DNA from: Campylobacterales bacterium
Lineage (GTDB): Bacteria; Campylobacterota; Campylobacteria; Campylobacterales; Nitratiruptoraceae
Direction of reading: 5' to 3'
Length of the DNA: 45,628 nucleotides
NCBI GenBank assembly: GCA_027065825.1
Contig: JAMONM010000029.1
Span: 1 to 45,628 of the forward strand
Numbering within the stretch: the first letter of the stretch is position 1; every line of letters starts with the position of its first letter. A model generated the notes under the pieces. The model had not been told where the DNA came from, made no database searches, and saw only the letters and a list, made by a program, of their open reading frames with translations. This document shows, piece by piece, positions 25,606-34,765 of this stretch. The position numbers and the translations under genes are program-made.

Positions 25606-25995
25606 TTAGACTCTTCTCCTCTTTGGAGGTCTACATCCGTTGTGAGGCAAAGGCGTAATGTCCTTGAAAAAGAGAACCTTGATCCCTTCGGTGGCGCCTA
25701 CCGTTTTAACGGCGGTGTCTCTACCGCTTCCGGGACCCTGTACCTTGATACCAACCTCTTTTATGCCGTGCTCTTTGGCCTTGTTCATGGCATCCTCTAC
25801 CGCCTGTTGAGCCGCAAAAGGCGTCGATTTCTTGCTGCCCTTGAATCCGAGGCTACCGGCGCTGCTCCAGGCTATTACGTTTCCCACTTCGTCGGTTACG
25901 GTAACCACAGTATTGTTGAAAGTCGCGCTGATATATACGACTCCTCTGGCTATATTCTTTTTCGCAATCTTTTTTCTAGCTTTTCTCTTCGCCAT
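25606..25995 (-). CDS. rpsK: 30S ribosomal protein S11
   Basis: S11 lines the platform of the 30S subunit near the E site. The 129-residue protein has the conserved [20 protein letters not shown] at about residues 31-50 and ends with [18 protein letters not shown], the standard C-terminus. It lies 13 bases after rpsM and 51 before rpsD. Confidence 0.98.
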   Translation of the reverse strand: MAKRKARKKIAKKNIARGVVYISATFNNTVVTVTDEVGNVIAWSSAGSLGFKGSKKSTPFAAQQAVEDAMNKAKEHGIKEVGIKVQGPGSGRDTAVKTVGATEGIKVLFFKDITPLPHNGCRPPKRRRV

Positions 25996-26008
25996 CCATC
26001 AATCCTTT

Positions 26009-26371
26009 TTATTTGGAACCTACGGTTTTTTTCTTGCCTTTTCTGGTTCTGGCATTGGTCTTTGTTCTCTGACCTCTGACCGGCAGGCCTCTTCTGTGTC
26101 TGAGACCTCTGTAACAGCCGATATCCATCAAAGCTTTTATGTCCATGGCGACTTTTCTTCTCAAATCGCCCTCGACCATATAGTTGTCTCTTATTTCCTT
26201 GTTGATCTTTGCCACCTCTTCCTCGCTCAGCTCATGGACCCTCTTGTCGTAGCTGATTCCGGTGGCGTCGAGAATCCTTCTGGAGCTGGTCAAACCTATA
26301 CCGTAGATATAGGTGAGCGCGTACTCCATTCTTTTGCTTTTAGGCAAATCTACACCTGCAATCCTCGCCAT
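26009..26371 (-). CDS. rpsM: 30S ribosomal protein S13
   Basis: S13 bridges the 30S head to the 50S subunit and contacts P-site tRNA. The 120-residue protein starts [20 protein letters not shown] and ends in the basic tail [21 protein letters not shown] (last 21 residues), typical of the family. It follows rpmJ by 3 bases. Confidence 0.98.
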   Translation of the reverse strand: MARIAGVDLPKSKRMEYALTYIYGIGLTSSRRILDATGISYDKRVHELSEEEVAKINKEIRDNYMVEGDLRRKVAMDIKALMDIGCYRGLRHRRGLPVRGQRTKTNARTRKGKKKTVGSK

Positions 26372-26374
26372 TTA

Positions 26375-26488
26375 CTATCCTTGTCTCTGTTTATGTTTTG
26401 GATTTACGCAAATCACTCTGATTACGCCTTTGCGCTTGATGATTTTGCACTTTTCGCACATCTTCTTTACGGATGGTCTTACCTTCAT
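26375..26488 (-). CDS. rpmJ: 50S ribosomal protein L36, zinc-binding form
   Basis: L36 is the smallest 50S protein. This 37-residue product runs from the ATG at 26488 ([14 protein letters not shown]) to the TAG at 26375-26377. C11, C14, C27 and H32 form the CxxC...CxxxxH zinc site of the C+ form. An AAGGAG site lies 5 bases upstream. It comes right after a 195-base gap from infA that contains a promoter-like box and a palindrome, and it appears to head a sub-operon with rpsM-rpsK-rpsD. Confidence 0.96.
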   Translation of the reverse strand: MKVRPSVKKMCEKCKIIKRKGVIRVICVNPKHKQRQG

Positions 26489-26509
26489 CTCTTTTCTCCT
26501 TGGAATATT

Positions 26510-26525
26510 GAGAAGAGCTCTTCTC
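26510..26525. promoter_or_regulatory. Perfect 16-base palindrome in the rpmJ leader
   Basis: GAGAAGAGCTCTTCTC is a perfect palindrome, 21 bases upstream of the rpmJ start. In RNA it could form a 6-bp stem with a 4-base loop close to the ribosome site; in DNA it could be an operator. It sits about 120 bases downstream of the TATAAT box at 26644-26649. Confidence 0.4.
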
Positions 26526-26643
26526 CTATTGGGCACTAACGGTCCGGTTCGCCTAGGTTTAATGAGTCGAATTAAACCAATCCTTGCAAGAGCAGTGCCG
26601 ATTCTTGCAAAGATTTATCGATCCTTCCATAGAAAGGGACAAA

Positions 26644-26649
26644 ATTATA
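26644..26649 (-). promoter_or_regulatory. Probable internal promoter of rpmJ-rpsM-rpsK-rpsD
   Basis: A perfect TATAAT (TTAGTATAATTTTG on the minus strand), 35 bases after the infA stop and 156 before rpmJ. The -35 position at 17 bases is TCTTAA, weak. The gap of 195 bases is the longest between genes in the S10-spc-alpha cluster, which supports a promoter plus leader here. Confidence 0.5.
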
Positions 26650-26683
26650 CTAAAAAGGAGCTTAATTTAAGATAAACTTTAGA

Positions 26684-26902
26684 TTATTTGTATCTAAAGG
26701 TTATCCTTCCCTTGTCCAGGCTGTAAGGGGTCAGCTCCACCTTTACCTTGTCGCCGGGCAGAATCTTTATATAATGCATTCTCATTTTTCCAGCTATATG
26801 GCACAAAACCACATGTCCGTTTTCCAGCTCCACCCTAAAAGTAGCGTTGGGCAAAGCCTCCTTTACGATACCGTCAACTTCAATCACGTCGTCTTTAGCC
26901 AT
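26684..26902 (-). CDS. infA: Translation initiation factor IF-1
   Basis: IF-1 binds the ribosomal A site during initiation. The 72-residue S1/OB-fold protein has the family core [20 protein letters not shown] and [16 protein letters not shown], and ends in KGRITFRYK. It lies 11 bases after map. The order secY-map-infA-rpmJ-rpsM is a common bacterial arrangement. Confidence 0.98.
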   Translation of the reverse strand: MAKDDVIEVDGIVKEALPNATFRVELENGHVVLCHIAGKMRMHYIKILPGDKVKVELTPYSLDKGRITFRYK

Positions 26903-26913
26903 GTAACCTCCTA

Positions 26914-27675
26914 TTAAGTGATTTTGCTCAATATCTTTGCGCGTCCGTTTACCACGGCTACGGTATGTTCATAGTGAGCCCCGTTAAGTCCGTCGACGCT
27001 GACTACAGACCATCTATCATCTAAAATTTTCGGAGTTCCATCTTTTTGACATATCATGGGCTCGATACAAAAAACCATACCATCTTTTATCTTTGGACCG
27101 CTCTTTGGCGATCCGTGCTCCAGATAATTCGGTATCTCTGGCTCTTCGTGAGGTTTTCTGCCGATACCGTGGCCGCAAAAACCGTGAAGCGGTACAAACC
27201 CGCGCGATTTTATGAATTTTTCTATCTCGAAACTGAGTTCTTTAAACCTCATTCCGCTTCGAATTATAGAGATCGCGAAATCCAACGTATCCTTGGCGCA
27301 GGCGATTAAACCTCTGTCGCTCTCGGAAATTTCTCCAATGCCTATCGTAACGGCCGCGTCGCCGTACCATCCATCCAACTCGGTGCCTATATCCAGCCCT
27401 AAAATATCGCCCTCTTTCAAAACATAGTCCGTTGGAATTCCGTGAATTATTACGCGGTTTACCGAAGTACATACCGAAGCCGGAAAGCCGTAAAGCCCTT
27501 TAAAAGAGGGTCTGGCTCCGTGGTCGCGGATAAACTCTTCCGCACGTTTGTCGAGCTCTTTTAGCGTCAGGCCCTCGCGGGCCTCGTCGCTGAGGTATTC
27601 GAGAGTCAGCGCCACTATCTTGTTGGCACGTTCTATTTTTTCTATCTCATCGGGCTTTCGGATCGGAATACCCAT
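26914..27675 (-). CDS. map: Methionine aminopeptidase, type I
   Basis: This enzyme removes the initiator methionine from new proteins. I use the ATG at 27675 ([18 protein letters not shown]), which shares a base with the secY stop (TGATG), rather than the TTG one codon earlier. The product is 253 residues. The metal ligands lie in conserved contexts: the two aspartates in [17 protein letters not shown], the histidine in [12 protein letters not shown], the glutamate in FCIEPM and the last in YEHTVAVV. The substrate-binding HGIP is also present. Confidence 0.97.
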   Translation of the reverse strand: MGIPIRKPDEIEKIERANKIVALTLEYLSDEAREGLTLKELDKRAEEFIRDHGARPSFKGLYGFPASVCTSVNRVIIHGIPTDYVLKEGDILGLDIGTELDGWYGDAAVTIGIGEISESDRGLIACAKDTLDFAISIIRSGMRFKELSFEIEKFIKSRGFVPLHGFCGHGIGRKPHEEPEIPNYLEHGSPKSGPKIKDGMVFCIEPMICQKDGTPKILDDRWSVVSVDGLNGAHYEHTVAVVNGRAKILSKIT

Positions 27676-28937
27676 CAAAGCCCCACGGCGCTTAGTGTCT
27701 CGTACTTACTCATATAGATCTGCGCCTCTATTTTTCTCATCGTGTCCAAAGCCACCTGTACCACGATCAAAACGGCCGTTCCGCCAAAATAAAACGGCAC
27801 GCCCATCCCTTTGACCAGGATCCATGGCAGCGTGGAAATTATTCCCAGATATATGGCTCCCCAAAAGGTTAGCCTGCTGGCCACTTCGTTCAGAAACTCG
27901 GCCGTATGCTCTCCGGGTCTGACTCCGGGAATAAATCCTCCCTGTCTTTTAAGGTTTTCGGCTATATCTTTGGCGTTGAAGACGATAGAAGCGTAAAAAT
28001 AGGCAAAAAACACCACGAGAAAAAACATCAATATATTAAATACATAGCCGTTTGGATTCAAAAAGTCCGAAATCCTCTGAACTACGGGATTGCTACTGGC
28101 CTGCAGTATCGTTGAGGGAAACATCAAAATGGCAGAGGCGAAAATGGGAGGAATTACGCCGCTAAGATTTACCTTGATAGGTATATAGTTCATGACCCTC
28201 TTTTTCTGATTTTGCATCATCACTTTTCTGGAATATGAAACCGGTATTCTTCTCTCACCCAGCTCCACGTAAATAATAAACCCTACCGTTACCAGAATGA
28301 TCAAGAAGATAGCTATCAATATCAAAAAGTTCAGCTCGCCAGTGTTCACCAGGTTTATCGTACCAGCTATAGCCGAAGGAATACCAGAGACTATACCGGC
28401 GAAAATTATGAGACTGATACCGTTTCCGATTCCTCTTTGGGTTATCTGTTCCCCTATCCACATCAATATCATAGTGCCGGCCAACATCGATATTGCCGCA
28501 ACGGTAACAAAAGTGGGCATATCGATCATTATGGCGCTCTCGCCTCCTCTGCCTGTGAGGCTTTGCAACCCTATGGAGACTCCTATCGCCTGCACGAGAG
28601 TGATCGCTATCGTTGCGTAACGGATAATCTGCATATATTTGACCATACCGTCGCGCTCTTTTTTCATCTGCCCAAGTGAGGGAAACGTGGCGGCCAGAAG
28701 TTCCATGATAATCGATGCTGTAATGTAAGGCATGATGCCCAAAGATATGATAGAGAGTCTCTCTACCGCGTTCCCGCTGAACATATTAAACAGACCCAGA
28801 GCGTTTCCGGATTGCGTATCGAAGAACTCCTTGACAACGTCGATATTTACGCCGGGAACCGGAACATACGCCAGAACCCTGTATAGAAACAGGAATCCCA
28901 GCGTTATAAAGATCTTGTTCAGTAGAGCTTTGTTCAT
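27675..28937 (-). CDS. secY: Preprotein translocase subunit SecY
   Basis: SecY is the channel-forming subunit of the Sec export system in the inner membrane. The 420-residue protein has about ten hydrophobic segments, with family signatures in the second (LGIMPYITASIIMELLA region) and fourth segments, and the cytoplasmic loop RQGGFIPGVRPG that contacts SecA and the ribosome. Its ATG shares a base with the rplO stop (TAATG), so it is coupled to ribosomal protein synthesis, and it similarly overlaps map. Confidence 0.98.
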   Translation of the reverse strand: MNKALLNKIFITLGFLFLYRVLAYVPVPGVNIDVVKEFFDTQSGNALGLFNMFSGNAVERLSIISLGIMPYITASIIMELLAATFPSLGQMKKERDGMVKYMQIIRYATIAITLVQAIGVSIGLQSLTGRGGESAIMIDMPTFVTVAAISMLAGTMILMWIGEQITQRGIGNGISLIIFAGIVSGIPSAIAGTINLVNTGELNFLILIAIFLIILVTVGFIIYVELGERRIPVSYSRKVMMQNQKKRVMNYIPIKVNLSGVIPPIFASAILMFPSTILQASSNPVVQRISDFLNPNGYVFNILMFFLVVFFAYFYASIVFNAKDIAENLKRQGGFIPGVRPGEHTAEFLNEVASRLTFWGAIYLGIISTLPWILVKGMGVPFYFGGTAVLIVVQVALDTMRKIEAQIYMSKYETLSAVGL

Positions 28938-29338
28938 TATCTCTGTCCGCTGTGGGAGATGTTCTCATCTTTTATTTTTGAAACTATCTCCTTGACGCCG
29001 CTTCCTATCAGTTTGACTTTGGTAACGCTTTTGGCCATTTTGTGAACGCTTCTGATTGTATCTATTGTTATCTCCTCCAGCTCGGCCACCCTTTTTACCT
29101 TGTCAACGTTGATTACGTACGGCTTTTCCACGCCGGAGTTGAATCCGACCTTGGGCAGTCTTCTTTGAAGAGGTTGCTGACCGCCTTCGAAACCTCTTTT
29201 ATTTTTGTAACCCGATCTGCTCTTTTGTCCCTTTTGGCCTCTGGTCGCCGTTTTACCCATTCCGCTACCCTGACCTCTACCCACTCTTTTGGTTTTATGG
29301 GTGCTTCCGGGTGCCGGTTTTAAATTGTGTAGTGCCAT
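28937..29338 (-). CDS. rplO: 50S ribosomal protein L15
   Basis: L15 is a late-assembly 50S protein. The 133-residue product has the glycine-rich N-terminal tail [18 protein letters not shown] with [17 protein letters not shown], which threads into the 23S core. It follows rpsE by 21 bases. L30 (rpmD), which usually lies between rpsE and rplO in other bacteria, is absent, a trait shared with H. pylori and C. jejuni. Confidence 0.98.
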   Translation of the reverse strand: MALHNLKPAPGSTHKTKRVGRGQGSGMGKTATRGQKGQKSRSGYKNKRGFEGGQQPLQRRLPKVGFNSGVEKPYVINVDKVKRVAELEEITIDTIRSVHKMAKSVTKVKLIGSGVKEIVSKIKDENISHSGQR

Positions 29339-29359
29339 ATTCCGTTCCTTAAAATTTTA

Positions 29360-29803
29360 TTACGCTTTTATTCTGGCCAGAGCTTCTATCGTGGCTCTAA
29401 CCAAGTTCGACGGATTGTTTGAACCCAAAGATTTTGTCAATATGTCTTTTATACCGGCAAGTTCCAGCACCGGTCTCGCGGCACCACCCGCTATCACTCC
29501 GGTACCCTCGCTGGCCGGTTTCAGAATAATTTTGCTGGCGTTATATTTATGGGTGATATCGTGTGCGATAGTCGATCCCTTGATATTGACCGTAGTTATA
29601 TTTTTAAAGGCGTTGTCTACGGCTTTTTTAATAGCGTCGGGGACCTCTTTGGCTTTTCCTATACCGTAACCTACGTGTCCCTTTTTGTCGCCAACAACCA
29701 CTAGAGCGCTGAATCTGAATCTTCTACCACCCTTGACGACCTTGGTAACTCTGCCGATATTGACCACAACCTCTTCGAACTCTTCTCTATTCCACTTTTC
29801 CAT
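29360..29803 (-). CDS. rpsE: 30S ribosomal protein S5
   Basis: S5 acts at the mRNA entry tunnel and in accuracy. The 147-residue protein has the double-stranded-RNA-binding-like N-terminal domain ([20 protein letters not shown]) and the [20 protein letters not shown] loop tied to spectinomycin sensitivity. The C-terminal domain has [20 protein letters not shown]. It is 10 bases from rplR. Confidence 0.98.
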   Translation of the reverse strand: MEKWNREEFEEVVVNIGRVTKVVKGGRRFRFSALVVVGDKKGHVGYGIGKAKEVPDAIKKAVDNAFKNITTVNIKGSTIAHDITHKYNASKIILKPASEGTGVIAGGAARPVLELAGIKDILTKSLGSNNPSNLVRATIEALARIKA

Positions 29804-29813
29804 CTTCCAACCT

Positions 29814-30170
29814 TTAAAACTTTATTCCGTTTTCTCTAAGAGCATCGGCAAAAGACGCCACTACGCCGTGATAGAGATATCCGTTTCTGTCAAACACTAT
29901 CGTCTCTATCCCTTTTTCTTTCAACTGCTCAGCCAAGGCTTGGGCCACCTTTTTCACATCCTCTTTGTTGGCCTTCAGACCCATTTTGGCTCCGTCGGCA
30001 TACGCCAGGGTATGACCTTTGTCATCGTCGATAGCCTGGGCGTAAAAGTGCCTGTTGGATTTGAAAACGGAGACTCTGGGTCTGCTCTCGCAGCCTCTGA
30101 TCTTTCCTCTGACTCTTCTTTTTCTTTTAATTCTGAGTCTATTCTTTTTTCTTTGGATAGATTCTCTCAT
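29814..30170 (-). CDS. rplR: 50S ribosomal protein L18
   Basis: L18 binds 5S rRNA and attaches it to the 50S subunit. The 118-residue protein has the basic N-terminus ([18 protein letters not shown]) and the [21 protein letters not shown] core at about residues 31-51, and ends with the conserved [19 protein letters not shown]. It sits between rplF and rpsE, standard order. Confidence 0.98.
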   Translation of the reverse strand: MRESIQRKKNRLRIKRKRRVRGKIRGCESRPRVSVFKSNRHFYAQAIDDDKGHTLAYADGAKMGLKANKEDVKKVAQALAEQLKEKGIETIVFDRNGYLYHGVVASFADALRENGIKF

Positions 30171-30185
30171 CTTCAGTGCCCCTTG

Positions 30186-30722
30186 TTATTTCTTAGCCGT
30201 TTTACCGGCTTTTCTAATGATCACTTCGTCGACGTACTTGACGCCTTTGCCTTTGTACGGCTCGGGCGGTCTGAAGCTTCTGATCTCTGCGGCCACCTGA
30301 CCTACCTGCTGTTTGTCGTGACCTTTGACGACTATAATATTCTTTTCGACTTTGATCTCTATCCCTTCGGGAATAGGATAGATCACAGGATGTGAGAAAC
30401 CGAGTTGTAGCTCGAGATTTTTTCCGCTAATTTGGGCTCTGTATCCGACCCCGTTTATCTCGAGTCTCTTTTCAAACCCTTTTACCAGTCCTTCGATCAT
30501 ATTGTTCGTTAGCGATCTATAGGTTCCCCAGTAGGCTCTGGACTGTCTGTCTTGCCCTTTTGGTTCGAAAACTATTTTGTTGTCTTCTATCTTTACGTCA
30601 ACGTTGCCTTTTGTATCTACCTCTTTTACGAGGTTACCTTTTTTGGCTACGATCTTTTCGCCCTCTAGCTTAACTTCCACGCCCGAGGGTATAACTACCG
30701 GCTGTTTTCCAATTCTGCTCAT
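30186..30722 (-). CDS. rplF: 50S ribosomal protein L6
   Basis: L6 lies at the base of the L7/L12 stalk near the factor-binding site. The 178-residue protein starts [17 protein letters not shown] and has the C-terminal signature [22 protein letters not shown] that contacts the sarcin-ricin loop. It follows rpsH by 50 bases, in which I see no clear structure beyond its ribosome site. Confidence 0.98.
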   Translation of the reverse strand: MSRIGKQPVVIPSGVEVKLEGEKIVAKKGNLVKEVDTKGNVDVKIEDNKIVFEPKGQDRQSRAYWGTYRSLTNNMIEGLVKGFEKRLEINGVGYRAQISGKNLELQLGFSHPVIYPIPEGIEIKVEKNIIVVKGHDKQQVGQVAAEIRSFRPPEPYKGKGVKYVDEVIIRKAGKTAKK

Positions 30723-30772
30723 TTATATTCCTTTAATTACGATATTTCTACGCATCCGCGAATGGATATCGC

Positions 30773-31177
30773 TTACCAGACGCTGCAGAGAACTTCACCG
30801 CCAACGCCCAGTCTGTACGCCTCGTCGTTTGGCAGCACCCCTTTTGAGGTACTGACGATAATGGTTCCGTATCCGTTTTTGAATCGCTTGATCTCCTCTT
30901 TGCCCTTGTAGATTCTTCTTCCGGGTTTGGAGATTCTTTTTATTTCGTTGATTACCGGCTTTTTAACTTTACCGTCCTCTTCATATTTCAAAACCACGTT
31001 TATAAACTTTTTATTTCCCTCTTCGACGACTTTATAGCTCTCTATATAGCCTTTGTCCTGAAGAATTTTCACGATCGCTTCCACGATCTTGGAGTAAAGC
31101 AGTTTTGTAACTTCCTGTTTTCTCATCGAAGCGTTTCTGATTCTCGTTATGGAATCGGCAATCATATCGTTAATCAA
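30773..31177 (-). CDS. rpsH: 30S ribosomal protein S8
   Basis: S8 binds the central domain of 16S rRNA early in assembly and is the translational repressor of the spc operon in E. coli. The start is a TTG at 31177, giving the family N-terminus [23 protein letters not shown] lies 7 bases upstream. The next ATG would lose four conserved residues. Length is 134. The C-terminal [26 protein letters not shown] signature begins at about residue 109. A two-tier hairpin stands 24 bases before the start and could be an operator for S8. Confidence 0.97.
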   Translation of the reverse strand: MINDMIADSITRIRNASMRKQEVTKLLYSKIVEAIVKILQDKGYIESYKVVEEGNKKFINVVLKYEEDGKVKKPVINEIKRISKPGRRIYKGKEEIKRFKNGYGTIIVSTSKGVLPNDEAYRLGVGGEVLCSVW

Positions 31178-31200
31178 TTTTTTCTCCTTTCGTGATTGTC

Positions 31201-31233
31201 AAACAGGGTTCGGCTCTCAGCCGCTTCCTGTTT
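31201..31233 (-). promoter_or_regulatory. Two-tier hairpin upstream of rpsH (candidate ribosomal-protein operator)
   Basis: On the transcribed strand AAACAGG pairs with CCTGTTT (7 bp), then a symmetric AAG/AAC internal loop, then CGGC pairs with GCCG around TGAGA. It fills the rpsN-rpsH gap, 24 bases before the TTG start. It has no U-run. S8 is the known spc regulator in E. coli, but there the site is before rplE, so the S8 assignment here is inference from position. Confidence 0.5.
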
Positions 31234-31239
31234 GCGAAA

Positions 31240-31425
31240 CTACCAGCTCGCTTTTCTAACGCCGGGCAGCAGACCTTCGCTAGCCATCTTTCTCAGGCAG
31301 ATTCTGCACAGACCGAAATCCCTGTATACGGACTTCGGTCTTCCGCAGATTCTGCACCTGGTATACGCTCTTACTTTGAATTTAGGCTTTCTTTTAGCCT
31401 TTGCTATCATACTCTTTTTTGCCAT
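31240..31425 (-). CDS. rpsN: 30S ribosomal protein S14, zinc-binding short form
   Basis: S14 is a late-binding protein of the 30S head. The 61-residue protein has a CxxC-x12-CxxC zinc ribbon (RCRICGRP ... GLCRICLRK), so it is the short zinc form and not the roughly 100-residue zinc-free form of enterobacteria. Its ATG shares a base with the rplE stop (TAATG). Confidence 0.98.
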   Translation of the reverse strand: MAKKSMIAKAKRKPKFKVRAYTRCRICGRPKSVYRDFGLCRICLRKMASEGLLPGVRKASW

Positions 31426-31976
31426 TACGCTCTTCCTTTTGCAAATGGTAGTCCCAACATCTCCAGCAGTTTGAAAGCCTCTTTGTCGTTGTCAGTGCTG
31501 GTAACTATGGTAATGTTCATCCCGTGGGTCTTCATTATGTTGTCGTAATCCACCTCAGGGAACATAAGCTGTTCGTCCAGACCAAAGTTGTAGTTTCCTC
31601 TGCCGTCGAATCCGTTTCTTGAAAGACCTCTGAAATCTTTTACCTTGGGCAGGGCGATATATATAAGCTTTTGGAGAAAGTTCCACATTCTGTCCCCTCT
31701 GAGAGTCACTTTGACCCCGACGGGCATCCCCTCTCTGATCTTGAAACCGGCCTCGCTTCTTTTGGCTTTCGTTATGACAGCTCTTTGTCCGGCTATCAGG
31801 CTAATCGTATCCTGGATATTCTGCATGAGTTTGCTATCTCTGCTGGCCTCGCCCGCGCCTACGCTGATAACTATCTTTTCAAGTCTAGGCGTTAACATAG
31901 GATTTTTTATCTCCAGCTCCTCTTTCAGAGCCGGGACAACTCTTTCGTTGTACTCTTTTTTCAGCTCTACCGTCAT
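31425..31976 (-). CDS. rplE: 50S ribosomal protein L5
   Basis: L5 binds 5S rRNA and contacts P-site tRNA through bridge B1b. The 183-residue protein contains [12 protein letters not shown] and the C-terminal [20 protein letters not shown] segment, both conserved. Its start overlaps the rplX stop as ATGA and its end overlaps rpsN. Confidence 0.98.
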   Translation of the reverse strand: MTVELKKEYNERVVPALKEELEIKNPMLTPRLEKIVISVGAGEASRDSKLMQNIQDTISLIAGQRAVITKAKRSEAGFKIREGMPVGVKVTLRGDRMWNFLQKLIYIALPKVKDFRGLSRNGFDGRGNYNFGLDEQLMFPEVDYDNIMKTHGMNITIVTSTDNDKEAFKLLEMLGLPFAKGRA

Positions 31977-32215
31977 GATTGACCACCTTCTATTTTGCGA
32001 ACGTTTGAGATATGAATGGGCATCTCTTTGTTTATAAAGCCGCCTTCGGGATTCTCTTCGGTAGGTTTAACGGCTTTTTTGGCCACTTTGCATCCGGCTA
32101 CTATAACCGCGTCCTTTTTTCTTAGAACCTGTAGCACCTCTCCGGTTTTTCCTTTGTCGTCTCCGGCGATTATCTCTACCATATCGCCTTTTTTTATCTT
32201 GAACTTCCTAGCCAT
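31973..32215 (-). CDS. rplX: 50S ribosomal protein L24
   Basis: L24 starts 50S assembly at the tunnel exit. The 80-residue protein is short but complete, with the KOW motif [20 protein letters not shown] at residues 7-26 and the [10 protein letters not shown] end. It shares one base with rplN upstream (TAATG) and four with rplE downstream. Confidence 0.98.
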   Translation of the reverse strand: MARKFKIKKGDMVEIIAGDDKGKTGEVLQVLRKKDAVIVAGCKVAKKAVKPTEENPEGGFINKEMPIHISNVRKIEGGQS

Positions 32216-32583
32216 TAGAGCACCTCCGGTGCGAGAGAAACGATTTTCATATAGTTTTTATATCTTACCTCTCTGCTTACTGGCCCGAAAATCCTGGTAC
32301 CGATGGGTTCGCCCTTGTTGTCCAGAATTACGGCCGCGTTGTCGTCGAATCTAATAAGAGATCCGTTCTCTCTTTGAATCTCTTTTTTGGTTCTAACAAC
32401 CACCGCTTTGACAACCTGCCCTTTTTTAACCTTTCCGTTAGGAAGGGCTTTCTTTACCGAAGCGACGATCACGTCGCCCACGGAAGCGTATCTTCTCTTG
32501 CTTCCTCCGAGTACTTTGATACACATGATCTCTTTGGCGCCGCTGTTGTCGGCAACGTTTAGTCTCGTAAAACTCTGTATCAT
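32215..32583 (-). CDS. rplN: 50S ribosomal protein L14
   Basis: L14 forms intersubunit bridges with 16S rRNA. The 122-residue protein starts [20 protein letters not shown] and ends [19 protein letters not shown], the standard ends of the family. Its ATG shares a base with the rpsQ stop. Confidence 0.98.
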   Translation of the reverse strand: MIQSFTRLNVADNSGAKEIMCIKVLGGSKRRYASVGDVIVASVKKALPNGKVKKGQVVKAVVVRTKKEIQRENGSLIRFDDNAAVILDNKGEPIGTRIFGPVSREVRYKNYMKIVSLAPEVL

Positions 32584-32834
32584 TACTTAACTCCTGTAGA
32601 GACTATTCTTTTGAGCCTGAAAGACTTTCTTTTGGATATGGGTCTGCACTCGATCGCAACGATCTCGTCGCCGACGTTCACCTCGTTCTTTTCATCGTGT
32701 ACGAGATACTTTTTGAATCTTTTGACGATTTTATGATATCTTGGGTGCAAAACCTTTCTCTCGACTAGAAGCGAAACGGTTTTGTCGCCGCTTTTTTTCA
32801 CGACAATGCCCTGTATCTCTCTCTTGTAAGCCAT
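32583..32834 (-). CDS. rpsQ: 30S ribosomal protein S17
   Basis: S17 is an early-binding OB-fold protein of the 30S body. The 83-residue product has [20 protein letters not shown] at its N-terminus and the [20 protein letters not shown] signature near the C-terminus. It follows rpmC by one base. Confidence 0.98.
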   Translation of the reverse strand: MAYKREIQGIVVKKSGDKTVSLLVERKVLHPRYHKIVKRFKKYLVHDEKNEVNVGDEIVAIECRPISKRKSFRLKRIVSTGVK

Positions 32835-32835
32835 T

Positions 32836-33027
32836 TTACGCCCTTTTCTTAGCGGAAATCGCCGTCAATATTCTGGCGATATCCTTTCTTGTTTTTCTAA
32901 TTTCGCTATTGTCCTGTAGCTGCATGGTCTTTAGTTTCACTCTCAACTGAAACAGCAGCAACCTTTTTTCTCTCAAAAGCCCGTTGAGCTCTTCCAAGCT
33001 CTTTTCCATCAACTCAGTATATTTCAT
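32836..33027 (-). CDS. rpmC: 50S ribosomal protein L29
   Basis: L29 lies near the tunnel exit and helps bind trigger factor and signal recognition particle. I choose the ATG at 33027 ([18 protein letters not shown]), giving 63 residues; a GTG two codons earlier is in frame but would add residues not usual in the family. The protein is two helices, with the [12 protein letters not shown] end typical of L29. The gene starts inside the last 14 bases of rplP. Confidence 0.95.
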   Translation of the reverse strand: MKYTELMEKSLEELNGLLREKRLLLFQLRVKLKTMQLQDNSEIRKTRKDIARILTAISAKKRA

Positions 33028-33439
33028 TTTCACTCTCTTGCGTCACGATTTTTGTTTTGAAAGGGAGCTTATATCTGGCAAGATCGAGAGCCTCTCTGGC
33101 CAGACTCTCTTCAACGCCGGCCATTTCGTAAATAATTCTGCCGGGTTTGATATTCATGACCCACTTTTCGACGCCTCCTTTACCTTTACCCATTCTGGTC
33201 TCCAGCGGTTTTTTGGTCAGAGGCTTGTCCGGAAATACTCTAATCCAGATCTTTCCGGTTCTTTTTACCTTTCTTGTCATCGCGACCCTCGCAGCTTCTA
33301 TCTGTCTGGAATCTATCCTGCCGTGCTCGAGAGCCTTGATTCCTATACTACCGAAGGCCAGGCTGTTGCCTCTGTAGGCCTTCCCTCTATTTCTGCCTTT
33401 TTGCTGTTTTCTATATTTGGTCTTTTTTGGCATCAACAT
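33014..33439 (-). CDS. rplP: 50S ribosomal protein L16
   Basis: L16 helps shape the A site of the peptidyl transferase centre. The 141-residue protein starts [19 protein letters not shown] and has the [20 protein letters not shown] and [19 protein letters not shown] motifs. It follows rpsC by 2 bases. The arginine matching the hydroxylated R81 of E. coli lies within the ETRMGKGKG stretch. Confidence 0.98.
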   Translation of the reverse strand: MLMPKKTKYRKQQKGRNRGKAYRGNSLAFGSIGIKALEHGRIDSRQIEAARVAMTRKVKRTGKIWIRVFPDKPLTKKPLETRMGKGKGGVEKWVMNIKPGRIIYEMAGVEESLAREALDLARYKLPFKTKIVTQESENEIY

Positions 33440-33441
33440 GG

Positions 33442-34134
33442 CTATCTACCTCTCCTTCTCGGAGCTCTGCGTCTAGGTTTGCTCTCTTTTTCTGGCTGGA
33501 TTCCCTTTTGAAGTACCTCTCCTTTGAATATCCATACCTTGACGCCTATAACTCCGTATGTTGTGTGTGCTTCCGCAAATCCGTAGTCTATTTTGGCTCT
33601 AAGGGTATGCAGAGGCACTCTCCCTTCGAGATACCATTCGGTTCTGGCCATCTCGGCTCCGCCTAGTCTTCCGGCCACCTGAACCTTGATCCCTTTTGCG
33701 CCGGCCTTTTGGGCAGCTTGGATCACTTTTTTCATAGCTCGTCTGAAGGCAACCCTTCTTTCAAGCTGAGTAGCAACGTTTTCGGCCGCCAACTGAGCGG
33801 AAGCCTGAGGCTTTTTCTGTTCTTTGATGTTTATGGAAACCTCTTTGTTGACCAGCTTTTGAACCTTTTGTTTGATCTTTTCTATATCGGCGCCCTTTTT
33901 TCCTATAATGATGCCGGGTCTCGCCGCGACAATGGTCACTCTGAGTCTCTTTGCGGTTCTTTCGATAATAATGTCGCTAATTCCCGCATAATAGAGCTCT
34001 TTTTTCAAAAAGTTCCTGATTTTGTAATCCTCTTCCACAAAATCCGGCATTCTGTTGTAATCAGGATACCACCTGCTTCCCCAGTTCCTGTTTATTCCCA
34101 GTCTTAGACCTATCGGATTGACTTTCTGACCCAT
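33442..34134 (-). CDS. rpsC: 30S ribosomal protein S3
   Basis: S3 is part of the mRNA entry helicase region of the 30S head. The 230-residue protein starts [18 protein letters not shown], has the KH domain with [20 protein letters not shown] (the GxxG loop reads IGKKG), and a C-terminal domain with [20 protein letters not shown]. The basic tail ends in [10 protein letters not shown]. It shares one base with rplV (TAATG). Confidence 0.98.
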   Translation of the reverse strand: MGQKVNPIGLRLGINRNWGSRWYPDYNRMPDFVEEDYKIRNFLKKELYYAGISDIIIERTAKRLRVTIVAARPGIIIGKKGADIEKIKQKVQKLVNKEVSINIKEQKKPQASAQLAAENVATQLERRVAFRRAMKKVIQAAQKAGAKGIKVQVAGRLGGAEMARTEWYLEGRVPLHTLRAKIDYGFAEAHTTYGVIGVKVWIFKGEVLQKGIQPEKESKPRRRAPRRRGR

Positions 34135-34463
34135 TAGCTATCCTTCTTCTGTTCGGCTACTTCTACATATATATGAGAGGTAGGCTTTTCTATCCTGCTA
34201 GCTCTTCCTCTGGCTCTCGGTCTGAATCTCTTCAAAACCGGCCCTTTGTCTACTCTGCACGAAGTTATCACTACCTCTTCCGGTTCATATCCTCCGTTTG
34301 CAACGGCACTGGCTATAACTTTTGAAATAACTTTCGCGGCCTTGTTCGGCATAAACTCCAAAGAAGCAAGAGCCATCTCGGCATTCATTCCCTGAACCTC
34401 TCTGGCGACAAGTCTGGCTTTTGTGGGAGAAAGCCTGATAAATCTCAACACTGCTCTACTCAT
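34134..34463 (-). CDS. rplV: 50S ribosomal protein L22
   Basis: L22 lines the exit tunnel with a long beta hairpin. The 109-residue protein starts [20 protein letters not shown] and has the tunnel-hairpin sequence [20 protein letters not shown] at about residues 77-96. No insertion or loss of the macrolide-associated hairpin residues is apparent. Confidence 0.98.
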   Translation of the reverse strand: MSRAVLRFIRLSPTKARLVAREVQGMNAEMALASLEFMPNKAAKVISKVIASAVANGGYEPEEVVITSCRVDKGPVLKRFRPRARGRASRIEKPTSHIYVEVAEQKKDS

Positions 34464-34472
34464 GGCTCACCC

Positions 34473-34754
34473 CTATTTACCTATCTTTTTCTGAACGGTG
34501 CCTTTGTGGCCCCTAAAAGTTCTGGTGGGAGCGAACTCTCCCAACTTGAATCCAACGTGGTTTTCGGTTATATAGACCGGTACGAACTGTCTTCCGTTAT
34601 GAACGTTGATCGTCAGACCTATCATCTCCGGCACGATCGTGCTTCTTCTGGACCACGTCTTTATCGGTTTTTTATCTCCGCTCTCTTTGGCTTTTAGAAC
34701 CTTTTTCATTAGATGGTCGTCTACAAACGGACCTTTTTTTATACTTCTTGCCAT
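34473..34754 (-). CDS. rpsS: 30S ribosomal protein S19
   Basis: S19 sits in the 30S head next to S13 and forms bridges to 50S. The 93-residue product starts [19 protein letters not shown] and has the family motif [20 protein letters not shown] followed by [12 protein letters not shown]. It lies 9 bases from rplV and 11 from rplB. Confidence 0.98.
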   Translation of the reverse strand: MARSIKKGPFVDDHLMKKVLKAKESGDKKPIKTWSRRSTIVPEMIGLTINVHNGRQFVPVYITENHVGFKLGEFAPTRTFRGHKGTVQKKIGK

Positions 34755-34765
34755 CTCAACCTACC

